Origin: Bacteroidota bacterium
GTDB lineage: Bacteria; Bacteroidota; Bacteroidia; Bacteroidales; Porphyromonadaceae
Length of the DNA: 64,000 nucleotides
Direction of reading: 5' to 3'
Assembly (NCBI GenBank): GCA_023396255.1
Contig: JAEWWU010000018.1
Coordinates: forward strand, 62,001 to 126,000
Below are positions 34,396-43,285 of this stretch, piece by piece; position 1 is the first letter of the stretch; each line of letters begins with the position of its first letter. A program made the position numbers and the translations under genes. The notes beneath the pieces were generated by a model. It was not told the origin of the DNA, made no database searches, and worked only from the letters and a program-made list of their open reading frames with translations.

Positions 34396-35808
34396 ATGAA
34401 AATTCAGTTCCATTGGAAAGACTTGTCACTAAAACAACGCATAATCGGAGTGGTTGTTTGCCTCCTTTTTTTACTCTTCTGCTTGTGGGCAGGATGGGGG
34501 TGGTTGCTGCTCTTTCCTTTTGTGGTAGACCGATATTTCCTGCACATTGTACCTTGGGGATGGTACAGGAAAATCAAAAACAAAACCTTGAGGAGTTTCG
34601 TCTCCCTGGTGGCAGATCTTCTTTATGCTGTAATAGGAGTTACTTTTTTGAGCATATTTTTCTTCCAAAATTTTGCCATTCCATCCTCCTCCTTGGAGAA
34701 AACTCTGCTGGTAGGGGATTATCTTTTTGTTGATAAAATCACTTTTGGGCCTCGCTCGGTAATGACCCCTGTGGCTGTGCCACTGGTACACAATCGCTTT
34801 ATGAATGGCGAATCTTATGTGGTTTCGCCTCAACTGAAATACCGTAGGCTCAAAGGAATTCGTCCCGTACGGCGAGGAGACTTGGTGGTCTTTAACTTTC
34901 CTACCGGAGACACAGTCACCGTAAAAAAGAACAATCCGGACTACTACTACCAGTGCAAGCAGTCCGGCAGAGACTATATCTATGCCCATCCCGAAGAGTT
35001 TGGCGAGGTGGTCTATCGCCCCGTAGACAAAAGAGACCACTATGTAAAAAGATGTGTGGCAATCGCCGGAGATCAGCTTGAAATAAGAAACAATCAGGTA
35101 TACATCAATGGCAAACCGCAAGCCAATCCTCCTCATATGCAACTTAACTATTTGATACAGGTAACCTCCCCCGGGCTTACGGAACGGGAAATGGATCAGT
35201 TGGGCATCAATCTGGACGACCGCCATTGGTTCTCATCTTCTCCGGAGCAAACACCTCTGTTACAAACCTACGGCTTGCAACCCTTGGAAGATGGTACAAT
35301 GGGGATGGTTTACCAATTCCCTCTGACACAGAAAATGAAACAAAAGTTGCAGGCACACCCACGGGTTAAACGAATCGTGGTGACACAGGATGCCAATACC
35401 CAAATCTATCCGTTAGAGATGGATTTGGGATGGACAAGGGACAACTTCGGTCCGCTCTACATTCCCAAAAAGGGAGAAACCATAGAGCTAACCCCAAAAA
35501 ACATAGCCCTCTACAAGCGGTGTATTGTCAACTATGAGGGGCATACCTTTGAAATATCGACCGAAGGGGGATACTTCATCGACGGCAAGCCTGCCACACA
35601 CTACACTTTTGCCCAAGACTACTTCTTTATGATGGGGGACAATCGACACAATTCGGCAGACAGCCGCTATTGGGGATTGGTTCCGGAAGACCATATCGTA
35701 GGGCGTCCGGCTTTCTTGTGGCTTTCTCTGGAAAAAGACAAGGATTGGGGCTATGGTCATATTCGCTGGAAAAGAATGATGCGTGTAATCAATGGGCTTA
35801 CCCTCTAA
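34396..35808 (+). CDS. lepB: Signal peptidase I (long Bacteroidota form)
   Basis: The 470-residue inner-membrane protease removes signal peptides of exported proteins. It has N-terminal hydrophobic segments (about 16-45 and 70-92). Ser99 lies in AIPSSSLEKTLLVGDYLFVDK and the general base Lys218 in HYVKRCVAIAGD. The C-terminal box is FMMGDNRHNSADSRYWGLVP. It is longer than E. coli LepB because of an insert between about residues 240 and 350, as seen in Bacteroidales. It overlaps the next gene by 17 bases and follows dapB by 36 bases. Confidence 0.95.
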   Translation: MKIQFHWKDLSLKQRIIGVVVCLLFLLFCLWAGWGWLLLFPFVVDRYFLHIVPWGWYRKIKNKTLRSFVSLVADLLYAVIGVTFLSIFFFQNFAIPSSSLEKTLLVGDYLFVDKITFGPRSVMTPVAVPLVHNRFMNGESYVVSPQLKYRRLKGIRPVRRGDLVVFNFPTGDTVTVKKNNPDYYYQCKQSGRDYIYAHPEEFGEVVYRPVDKRDHYVKRCVAIAGDQLEIRNNQVYINGKPQANPPHMQLNYLIQVTSPGLTEREMDQLGINLDDRHWFSSSPEQTPLLQTYGLQPLEDGTMGMVYQFPLTQKMKQKLQAHPRVKRIVVTQDANTQIYPLEMDLGWTRDNFGPLYIPKKGETIELTPKNIALYKRCIVNYEGHTFEISTEGGYFIDGKPATHYTFAQDYFFMMGDNRHNSADSRYWGLVPEDHIVGRPAFLWLSLEKDKDWGYGHIRWKRMMRVINGLTL

Positions 35809-36211
35809 AAACAATCGTTCTCGACGCCTGCTTACCTACCTGCCTTTGTTATTAATCGTAGGGGTGGCGGTGGTGCGTTGTTGTTTCTTCTTTCTGTATC
35901 GGGTCACTCCGGGGGAATGCTCTCCATTGCCGACAGGGACAGTGCTATTATTACATAAACAGGCCTCTCCGCAAGTGGGGCAATATGTACTTGTCGGAGA
36001 CCGTTCTTTTTGGAATTGGAGACATAAGGGAATCTTGTTGCAGGTAGTGGCTCAACCCGGAGATACAGTAATCGTCAGCAGAAACCAAGGAGGGGTTGCC
36101 GAGCAACGCGTGCTCTCTCCCGAGCAATATCAGGTTGTGATGGAGTGCCACAACGAGCGGAAGTATGCTTTTGTAAACAGATCCGATATTATAGCTGTTA
36201 CACGCCGTTGA
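35792..36211 (+). CDS. Degenerate S26 signal-peptidase paralogue, probably non-catalytic
   Basis: The 139-residue protein has one transmembrane segment (about 13-35) followed by a small S26-like fold (YRVTPGECSPLPTGTVLL, GQYVLVGDRSFWNWRHKG, VVAQPGDTVIV). In active enzymes the first motif contains a serine where this protein has Glu in PGEC, and the later KR pair before the PGD motif is replaced by Leu-Gln. So both catalytic residues appear absent. It overlaps lepB by 17 bases and is translationally coupled, suggesting it assists or regulates LepB or other cell-envelope work. The role is inferred only. Confidence 0.7.
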   Translation: MGLPSKNNRSRRLLTYLPLLLIVGVAVVRCCFFFLYRVTPGECSPLPTGTVLLLHKQASPQVGQYVLVGDRSFWNWRHKGILLQVVAQPGDTVIVSRNQGGVAEQRVLSPEQYQVVMECHNERKYAFVNRSDIIAVTRR

Positions 36212-36219
36212 TTGGTGGT

Positions 36220-36849
36220 ATGATGAACCCTGTCTTATCCATTGCTTACGCTCCCCCGATACAATATTTTTGCCACTTGCTCAAAGGTGCAGTGGTAGAG
36301 CAGTTCGAGAACTACCACAAGCAGTCGTATCGCAATCGTTGTACTATTTTAGGATCGGGGGGACCGATCTCTATGACCATACCGGTGCAGAGCGGAGCCT
36401 CTTCTCAGTGCCCAATTACCAATGTTTTATTAGCTCCGCACAACGATTGGCGCAAGAATCATTGGCATACCATCTGTACTTGTTACGGGGCGTCTCCTTT
36501 TTTTGAGTATTATGCCCCGGACTTGGAGTCATTCTTTTTGGCTCCGTTGAAGAGCGAATCGCTTTTCGATTTCAACCTGCACCTGTTGCAAACCATCATC
36601 GAACTTTTGCACCTTCCGATAGAGGTGACATTTACGGAGCATTATTCCTCAGAGACACCGAACAACCTGACCCATTTGTTGCAGCCCAAATCCAATTGGA
36701 TCGATCCTCACTTTTTCCCCACACCTTACTATCAGCCTTTTAGAGAACGGTTGGGTTTTGTTCCCAATATGAGTGTTTTGGATCTCTTGTTCAACGCGGG
36801 TCCCGAAGCCATATTGGTTTTACAAAAAAGTTATCGAGTGTTCCAATAA
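36220..36849 (+). CDS. WbqC-family protein
   Basis: From the ATG at 36220 the protein has 209 residues (a second ATG follows at once). Family features are SIAYAPPIQYFCHLL near the N-terminus, HNDWRKNHWHTICTCYGASPFFEYYAP, and the C-terminal MSVLDLLFNAGPEAI. WbqC-like proteins are found in polysaccharide and O-antigen clusters and resemble glycine-N-acyl or deaminating enzymes only loosely; the reaction is unknown to me. It lies 8 bases after the S26 paralogue. Confidence 0.82.
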   Translation: MMNPVLSIAYAPPIQYFCHLLKGAVVEQFENYHKQSYRNRCTILGSGGPISMTIPVQSGASSQCPITNVLLAPHNDWRKNHWHTICTCYGASPFFEYYAPDLESFFLAPLKSESLFDFNLHLLQTIIELLHLPIEVTFTEHYSSETPNNLTHLLQPKSNWIDPHFFPTPYYQPFRERLGFVPNMSVLDLLFNAGPEAILVLQKSYRVFQ

Positions 36850-36862
36850 AACATATATGTAA

Positions 36863-39800
36863 ATGATGAAAAAAATTAGTTTCTTATTGTACTCATTGCT
36901 ATTGTGTATGGCAGGGGTACTGACGGGTTGGGCGCAAGATGCTCCTGCCCTAAAATTCAAAACGGAGCAATCCATAGGAACCAAACAGAGTATAAGCGTC
37001 GTAACCGCAGAAGGAGCTTATCGGGTCGATTGGGGAGATGGCAAACCCATTGAGTACAGTGCAATGATGAGTTCGGGAACTGTTCAAGGCAATTACATTG
37101 CCGTTTATGGATCCATTAAATCTTTATCTTTGACCGGTGCCAAGATTACGGCGGTGGAGACCTTCAATGCCCCCAACCTAACCATCTTTAATCTTAGCGA
37201 CAACCAACTGACGTCATTGGTATTGCCTCAACTTGCTTTGCTCAAAAGTTTGTCGTTGCAAAACAACCGCTTATCCGAATTGGTTCTCAACAATTACCCG
37301 GCATTGGAAACCCTCAACATCAAAGGCAACGGAATGGGTAAACTCACGTTGAACAACCTGCCTCAACTAAAAACTTTGATGATGGCGGAAAACCTCGTGA
37401 CCGAGTTGGATTTGAGCAAATTCGCTGCCCTCAACTCGGTACGCGCATCCAAAAACAAATTGGCCAAGGTCGTGTTAGCCCCTAATCTTAAAGAGTTGCA
37501 CGCCGAAGACAATTTACTTACCTCTATGGCTCCGGTCAAGGATATGCCCAACTTGAAAACGCTCCGTTTGAGTGGCAACCGAATTGCATCGATGACAGTA
37601 GACGGTTGTGCCGTTTTTGCCGAACTTGAGCTCAATGATAATGGGCTTACGGCACTTTCGTTGAACAACCTGCCCAAGCTCTCTCTTCTGTATCTGAAAA
37701 ACAATAAACTCTCTGCCCAAACACTTGAAACGATATACAAAGCTCTCCCAAACAATAGCCGAGGAGTTATCAAAATAGAAGGCAACGAAGCGGCTGCCTC
37801 CTCTCCTATGTCCATCGCCACGGACAAGGGTTGGAAGGTAGATGTTGCTCCCGTTGCACAAAGGCAATTGGTTGAGGGAACAGACTATACGCTCAGCAAC
37901 GACCGAGAAGGATTGGCACGTTGGTTGGCAGAAGATTTGTCTTTGATCGATTTGAATCTTGATGCCACCCTTTCTCAAATCAAGAGAATAGATGATTATG
38001 CTTTCTTTGGAGCTGTTTCGGTGCAAAAAATTCTCTTGCCCTCTTCTTTGCAGAGTATAGGGGTCGGTTCATTTATGGGGTGTGGTCTCAAAGAAATCAA
38101 ACTCCCCAAAGGACTAAGGAGCATAGGTAAGGTAAATGGGAAGAATAGCAATCCTTTTGGAGAGTCTCTCTCGCTGACCAAGATCAATGTCGAGGAGGGA
38201 AACAGTCGTTTTGCCTCCATTGACGGAGTGTTGTACTCCAAAGACGGCAGTATGATGATTGCTTATCCTGCCGGTCGCTCCGGGGCAGAGTTTTCCATCC
38301 CCAAGGAGGTACAAGAAGTTGGGCAGTGGGCTTTCTCCGGAGCATTGTTCCTCAAGAAAGTAATCTGCCCTTCCGAACTTAAAACCATTCACCAATATGC
38401 TTTTGCCGACGCCGGGTTACTGAACCAAGTAGAACTTAATGAAGGTCTTACAGCTATCGATTGGGCAGCTTTTCAGCGCACCGCCATCGAATCGATCTCT
38501 TTGCCCAAGAGCCTGGGGGTGGTAATGGATGGTGATTATCCCGTAAATCCTTTTATGGGGTGCACTTCGCTCAAAGAAATTCGAGTAGCAGAGGGCAATA
38601 GTACTTACAGCGTGAGCGAAGGGATACTCTACGCAACCGAAAAAACTTCTCTCATAGCTGTTCCCGCTTCACTCTCGTTGGAGCAATACACCCTTCCCGC
38701 TTCGGTCAAAAGCATAGCTATGGGGGCCTTTGCCGGGCAAAAAAATCTCAAAGGAGTACGCATCCGCCAATATATCGCCGTTCCGTTGAGAGCCTTTGAC
38801 GAGTGTTTGCGGCTCGAAAGTGTACGCCTCGAAACGGGTACACCATACATCGCCGATCAAGCTTTTAGTGGATGCACGGCTCTGAAGAATATTTATTTGA
38901 TCAACAAGAAAGTACCGGCAATAGGTGAAGAAGCCTTTGATCAAGTTCCTGCCACCGCAGTAGTCTATGTCGCAGAAGGTGGTAAGGCTTTGTACGAAGC
39001 TGATGCTAACTGGAAGAAGGCCATTAGTGCCTCTTATCAAGAAGTAGCACCCATTTACAGCTTTTTACAAATCCATCGCGAGGAGTTTGTCAAGCTGACT
39101 AATACCGAAGAGGGAGCTGAGTTTTACAACCAAATTCCCGAAATTGCTCCCCTATGCCGCAACAACACAGAAGTCGTAGGCAATATAACCGGGATGACTT
39201 CGATTGTGGTATTGGGTACCCAAAAAGGTAGCGACTACGAGGCTCTCTATTTGGTAGAAGTTGTACCCACACAAGCCTCTTTCGTTGAGCCTTATCTGAG
39301 TCGCCAAAATCGCAATCGTGCCAACATTGTTAGCTACGAGAAAGAACTAGCACAACGCACTTTGACTCAAGAGGAAGACTCTTTCGGAGGGAAGTTGGTT
39401 ACATTCTCTTCGGAACAACAACCCGGGGTAGCTGTCAAATACCTCTTTATGGGGGACGAAGCCGTTATGTACACCACAATTGTTTTCGACAGCAAAAAGA
39501 TCTACACCAATCTCAAAGCCGATGTTTTCTTTGCAGAACGCTATACGGCGGCTACGGGAACCGATTTGGACGACCAGGCCTTTGACGGATTTGTTCGCCC
39601 CGATGGAGTAGGCTACGAATACAGAGAAATGGATATAGAAGAAAGCAACGACCCTGTAATTAACATTGCCTATTTCTTTGCAAAAGAAGTTACGTACAAG
39701 CCTATAACACTGCATACCGAAACTATTGAAGCCCAACCGATAGGCTCTCTTATTCTGCAGGGTAATCGTTTGCTGTTTCCACAAGAGAGCGTTGAGGTAA

Positions 39801-39949
39801 CTATTTATAATATGGCAGGTGCAAGAGTATATACAGCATCCGTTCAGGGAGTACCCTCAATGGAGTTGCCTTTGTTGGAACAAGGCTCTTTTCTGGTAGT
39901 GGTACGCTCTGCCGATGGAGCAGCCTCTGTACTTAAAGTGATGCGATAA
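36863..39949 (+). CDS. BspA-like LRR surface protein with T9SS sorting domain
   Basis: The 1028-residue protein has a signal peptide (about 1-24). A first LRR block (about 80-290) uses L..L.L..N.L..L repeats, with tails like the InlJ-type gene (LETIYKALPNNSRG). A second block of BspA-type LRR_5 repeats follows (about 370-690; FFGAVSVQKILLPSSLQSIG, AFAGQKNLKGVRI). Next comes a ~230-residue region with no family I recognise, and finally a T9SS sorting domain (VTIYNMAGARVY...LEQGSFLVVV). BspA-like proteins mediate adhesion. It sits only 13 bases after wbqC and so is likely the last gene of the dapB operon. Confidence 0.85.
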   Translation: MMKKISFLLYSLLLCMAGVLTGWAQDAPALKFKTEQSIGTKQSISVVTAEGAYRVDWGDGKPIEYSAMMSSGTVQGNYIAVYGSIKSLSLTGAKITAVETFNAPNLTIFNLSDNQLTSLVLPQLALLKSLSLQNNRLSELVLNNYPALETLNIKGNGMGKLTLNNLPQLKTLMMAENLVTELDLSKFAALNSVRASKNKLAKVVLAPNLKELHAEDNLLTSMAPVKDMPNLKTLRLSGNRIASMTVDGCAVFAELELNDNGLTALSLNNLPKLSLLYLKNNKLSAQTLETIYKALPNNSRGVIKIEGNEAAASSPMSIATDKGWKVDVAPVAQRQLVEGTDYTLSNDREGLARWLAEDLSLIDLNLDATLSQIKRIDDYAFFGAVSVQKILLPSSLQSIGVGSFMGCGLKEIKLPKGLRSIGKVNGKNSNPFGESLSLTKINVEEGNSRFASIDGVLYSKDGSMMIAYPAGRSGAEFSIPKEVQEVGQWAFSGALFLKKVICPSELKTIHQYAFADAGLLNQVELNEGLTAIDWAAFQRTAIESISLPKSLGVVMDGDYPVNPFMGCTSLKEIRVAEGNSTYSVSEGILYATEKTSLIAVPASLSLEQYTLPASVKSIAMGAFAGQKNLKGVRIRQYIAVPLRAFDECLRLESVRLETGTPYIADQAFSGCTALKNIYLINKKVPAIGEEAFDQVPATAVVYVAEGGKALYEADANWKKAISASYQEVAPIYSFLQIHREEFVKLTNTEEGAEFYNQIPEIAPLCRNNTEVVGNITGMTSIVVLGTQKGSDYEALYLVEVVPTQASFVEPYLSRQNRNRANIVSYEKELAQRTLTQEEDSFGGKLVTFSSEQQPGVAVKYLFMGDEAVMYTTIVFDSKKIYTNLKADVFFAERYTAATGTDLDDQAFDGFVRPDGVGYEYREMDIEESNDPVINIAYFFAKEVTYKPITLHTETIEAQPIGSLILQGNRLLFPQESVEVTIYNMAGARVYTASVQGVPSMELPLLEQGSFLVVVRSADGAASVLKVMR

Positions 39950-40009
39950 GATTTTTCATCACCGGGATGCCGCTTTCTTCGAGACTTTGTTTCTCGAGGG
40001 GCATACATT

Positions 40010-40066
40010 GAGGGCGAGACGATTTTCTCTTTTATCAAGAGTTCGATCTCGCCCTCTTTGTATTTT
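40010..40066 (+). terminator. Terminator after the BspA-like gene
   Basis: A 10-bp stem (40010-40019 with 40047-40056) encloses a 27-base loop with a small inner inverted repeat and is followed by TTTGTATTTTTT. Confidence 0.75.
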
Positions 40067-40320
40067 TTCGGAAAGAATTTCTATTGGAAAGAAGCTATTT
40101 GGCGCAAAAAATGTTCCGTTTTTAGAGGAGAAACAAGCCATCTACGAGTTCTATCACATAGGTAAAACTCGGATAATGCTGAGAGAAAGAAAAAGAAACT
40201 CCCCCTCCTTTCTTGAGATCTCCGTGCAAGAAACAAGGAATCATCACGAAAAAAAGGGGAGCTTGATTGGAGAGAGAGGCTTTTACTCCCTAAAACAAGG
40301 CTTAAAGGGAGTGGACAAGG
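40067..40320. other. Gap between convergent genes
   Basis: Nothing recognisable is seen here except a weak 7-bp inverted repeat (40285-40291 with 40306-40312) just before the spoT stop, without a T-run. A 120-codon + strand frame crosses it but overlaps the terminator and spoT and shows no family features. Confidence 0.5.
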
Positions 40321-42603
40321 TTAATCGGCAACACGACCCACTGAGTTAATATCAGGGTGCTGGCGTAGGGCTTCGACCAACTGTTTAATTTCCTCTACAT
40401 TGTGCACGGCAATCTTTATTTTACCCCGAAAGACACCGTCTTGAGCACTCAGACTAACTTCCATAATGTTGAGACTAAAATCTTCGGTGATGGATTGCGT
40501 GATTGCATTGAGCAGACCTCGAGAGTCGATCCCTTCCAGCTCGATAGTCGCCGTAAAAACGCTGTGAGCGTGCCCTGCCCAAAGAGCCTGCACAATGGTG
40601 TCTCCGGCGCTGCTTTTGAGTCTGATGGCTTCAGGGCAAGAGCGTTTGTGTATAATTACTTTGTTGCCCACAACAAAGCCAAGTACCTCGTCATCCGGGA
40701 TGGGATTACAACAAGAAGCTGTTTCGTAATTGCGGTTGAGGTCATCGTCGATGAGCAGATAAGGCTTTTTGCGATCTATTTCTTGAGGAGCAGTGGCAGC
40801 GGCCTTGATAGGAACTCGTTCTTTGCCCGAGGCTCCCAAAGCGGAGAAGAGCCGTTTGATAAAATTCCCCCCCGGTTTGTTTTCGTGCAAAAACTTCTTT
40901 ACGCTTTCGGGCAAACTGACCAACCCTTTGCCTACGGCATAGAAAAACTCTTCTCGAGTTTGGAACCCGAAATATTCGGCAATATGATCGAGTTGGGTGG
41001 CTGTTATATCTTGCCCCTCTCGTTCAAACTGCCCAACCACAATCTTTTCGCCTTTGGATGTGAGGTTGCGGCGCAGTTTACGCAATTCGGCAACGATCTT
41101 GGATTTGGCTTTTGACGTAACTACGAAGCGAACCCATTCAGGCTTGACTACCTGATTGGCACTGGTGATAATCTCCACCTGATCTCCGCTTTTGAGTTTA
41201 TAGCTAAGGGGAACTAATTGGTGGTTTACTTTGGCTCCGATGCAGCTATTACCCAAGTCTGTATGTACTGCATAGGCAAAATCCAAAGCCGTGCTTCCGT
41301 GCGGTAAAGAGAGGGCTTTTCCTTTTGGAGTAAAGATGAGTACTTCCTTAGAATAGAGATTGAGCTTGATAGTGTCTAAGAAGTCCATCGCATTGGGGTT
41401 GGGATTCTCCAGTATCTCCCGTATGGTATTGAGCCACCGCTCCAGTTCGGAATCTTCCTCTACCCCATTGGTTTTGTAGCGCCAGTGGGCGGCAAAACCT
41501 TGCTCGGCAATATCATCCATTTTCTTGCTTCGTATTTGCACCTCCACCCATTCTCCGTCAGGGCCCATCACTGTTAGGTGCAGAGCTTGATATCCATTGC
41601 TTTTGGGATTGGAAAGCCAATCGCGAATGCGGTCGGGTTTATTGCGGTACACATCGGTTATATCCGAATAGATGTCCCAGCAGATCTTTTTGTCGGTTAC
41701 ATCGGGAACCGATTCAAACACGATACGCACTGCAAAGATGTCGTATATCTCATCGAAAGGCACCCCCTTGGCCTCCATTTTGCGCCAAATGGAGTAACAA
41801 GACTTGACTCGGGTACAGATGTTATATTTGAGCCCCATCTTGTCGAACATCGGTTTAAGAGGTGCTACGAAGTGAGCAAACAATTCGTTACGCTTGCCAT
41901 CCGTGTCGGCTATGCGTTGTTTGATCGCTTCGTATTCCTGTGGATGTTCTATTCTGAAACTCAGCTCCTCAAGCTCTGTCTTGATGGAGAAGAGTCCCAA
42001 ACGGTGTGCCAACGGGGCGTAGATGTAGAGCGTTTCCCCGGCTATCTTCATTTGTGAGGCAGGTTTCATAGCCCCTATGGTGCGCATATTATGCAGGCGG
42101 TCGGCAATCTTAATGAGGATAACCCGCACATCATCGTTCATCGTTAGAATCAATTTGCGAAAGTTTTCCGCCTGCATAGATTCCACGCTGTTGTCTTGGC
42201 TGAGGTCTTCTTTAGAGATTTTGGTGAGCCCGTCTACGATTTGCGCCACTTTGTCTCCAAAAAGGGCGCGCAGATCATCTACGGTATACTCGGTATCCTC
42301 CACCACATCGTGCAGAATGGCGCATACAATGGAGGTTGAGCCCAATCCCATTTCACGGCACACGATGCGACCAATTGCCAACGGGTGCATAATGTAGGGC
42401 TCTCCGCTACGTCGGCGTACCCCCTCGTGCGCTTTACGAGCAAAGTGAAAAGCTTTTTCTATCCGCTCTACTTTGCGGCGGTGGTTAGAATTGATGTAAT
42501 CTTGAATGAGAGCGTTGTATTCGGCCTGAATCATCTCCTCGTCGGAAAGCCCTTTGCCTGTATAAACAGCCGGATAAACGTCCGAAATGTAGCTTTGACT
42601 CAT
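40321..42603 (-). CDS. spoT: Bifunctional (p)ppGpp synthetase/hydrolase (RelA/SpoT)
   Basis: The 760-residue protein controls the stringent-response alarmone. It has an HD hydrolase domain (His73 in IMHPLAIGR, HD at 98-99 in ILHDVVEDT), a synthetase domain (RVKSCYSIWRKM, GYQALHLTV, EVQIRSKKMDDIAEQGFAAHW), a TGS domain (VLIFTPKGKALSLPHGSTALDFAYAVHTDLG in part), a zinc/CC-type region (CCNPIPDDEVLGF) and a C-terminal ACT domain. The intact HD motif suggests hydrolase activity is retained. It lies 6 bases after bioD in a ROK-bioD-spoT operon. Confidence 0.95.
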   Translation of the reverse strand: MSQSYISDVYPAVYTGKGLSDEEMIQAEYNALIQDYINSNHRRKVERIEKAFHFARKAHEGVRRRSGEPYIMHPLAIGRIVCREMGLGSTSIVCAILHDVVEDTEYTVDDLRALFGDKVAQIVDGLTKISKEDLSQDNSVESMQAENFRKLILTMNDDVRVILIKIADRLHNMRTIGAMKPASQMKIAGETLYIYAPLAHRLGLFSIKTELEELSFRIEHPQEYEAIKQRIADTDGKRNELFAHFVAPLKPMFDKMGLKYNICTRVKSCYSIWRKMEAKGVPFDEIYDIFAVRIVFESVPDVTDKKICWDIYSDITDVYRNKPDRIRDWLSNPKSNGYQALHLTVMGPDGEWVEVQIRSKKMDDIAEQGFAAHWRYKTNGVEEDSELERWLNTIREILENPNPNAMDFLDTIKLNLYSKEVLIFTPKGKALSLPHGSTALDFAYAVHTDLGNSCIGAKVNHQLVPLSYKLKSGDQVEIITSANQVVKPEWVRFVVTSKAKSKIVAELRKLRRNLTSKGEKIVVGQFEREGQDITATQLDHIAEYFGFQTREEFFYAVGKGLVSLPESVKKFLHENKPGGNFIKRLFSALGASGKERVPIKAAATAPQEIDRKKPYLLIDDDLNRNYETASCCNPIPDDEVLGFVVGNKVIIHKRSCPEAIRLKSSAGDTIVQALWAGHAHSVFTATIELEGIDSRGLLNAITQSITEDFSLNIMEVSLSAQDGVFRGKIKIAVHNVEEIKQLVEALRQHPDINSVGRVAD

Positions 42604-42609
42604 ATATAA

Positions 42610-43254
42610 TTACTTAAAAACAGGTATTTGCAAAAACGAGCACTCCGGCAGATGCTTCTCCACAAACTTTTGCAGATAGGCTATGGTCTCTTGCTCGATA
42701 GAAGCATCTTGCTGCGGATAAGTGTTGTACAGCAGATACCGAATAGAAATGTTGCGATGACGACAAGCCTCTATGGAAAGAAGCGTGTGGTTGAGGCTGC
42801 CCAATCGCCCGGAAGTGACCAAAGCAACCGGCGCACCGGTCGAAGCAATGTAGTCTGCCGTGAGCAGTTCTTCGGTAAGGGGTACCATAAGTCCGCCGGC
42901 ACACTCGACCAATACGATATCGAACCCTCGTTGCAACAACTCTTGCGTACAGTCGGTAATACGCTCGGGATCAATGGTTTGCCCTTCCATACGTGCCGAA
43001 AGGTGAGGCGAAGCCGGATAATCAAAGAGATAAGGACACGTGAGTCCGCTTAGGTCCTCGGGATACAACTCCTCACTCAAAAGAGAGCGGTGCTTGGCAA
43101 TGTCTTCGGAGATCCCGACACAACCCGTCTGCACCAGCTTTTGAGAGATGGCTTTGTGCCCCTCTTCTCGGAGCAGGCGGAGCAGGTAGGCGGTTGCGTA
43201 GGTTTTGCCAATGTCTGTATCTATCCCGCTGATATAGATAATGGGCGTATTCAT
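42610..43254 (-). CDS. bioD: ATP-dependent dethiobiotin synthetase
   Basis: From the ATG at 43254 the protein has 214 residues; the upstream frame extension to 43299 overlaps the ROK gene and lacks family features. The P-loop is GIDTDIGKTYAT, followed by KLVQTGC, VECAGGLMVPL and a C-terminal nucleotide-base region. It closes the ureido ring of biotin using CO2 and ATP. The other biotin genes are not in the window, so this copy is separated from them. Confidence 0.93.
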   Translation of the reverse strand: MNTPIIYISGIDTDIGKTYATAYLLRLLREEGHKAISQKLVQTGCVGISEDIAKHRSLLSEELYPEDLSGLTCPYLFDYPASPHLSARMEGQTIDPERITDCTQELLQRGFDIVLVECAGGLMVPLTEELLTADYIASTGAPVALVTSGRLGSLNHTLLSIEACRHRNISIRYLLYNTYPQQDASIEQETIAYLQKFVEKHLPECSFLQIPVFK

Positions 43255-43285
43255 AGGAGCTGAAAAAAAGGCGATAAACTTAGTT

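Noticed and set aside
39987..40349. 120-codon + strand frame after the BspA-like gene
   Set aside because: It runs through a clear terminator and into the spoT coding region on the other strand, and has low-complexity charged sequence.
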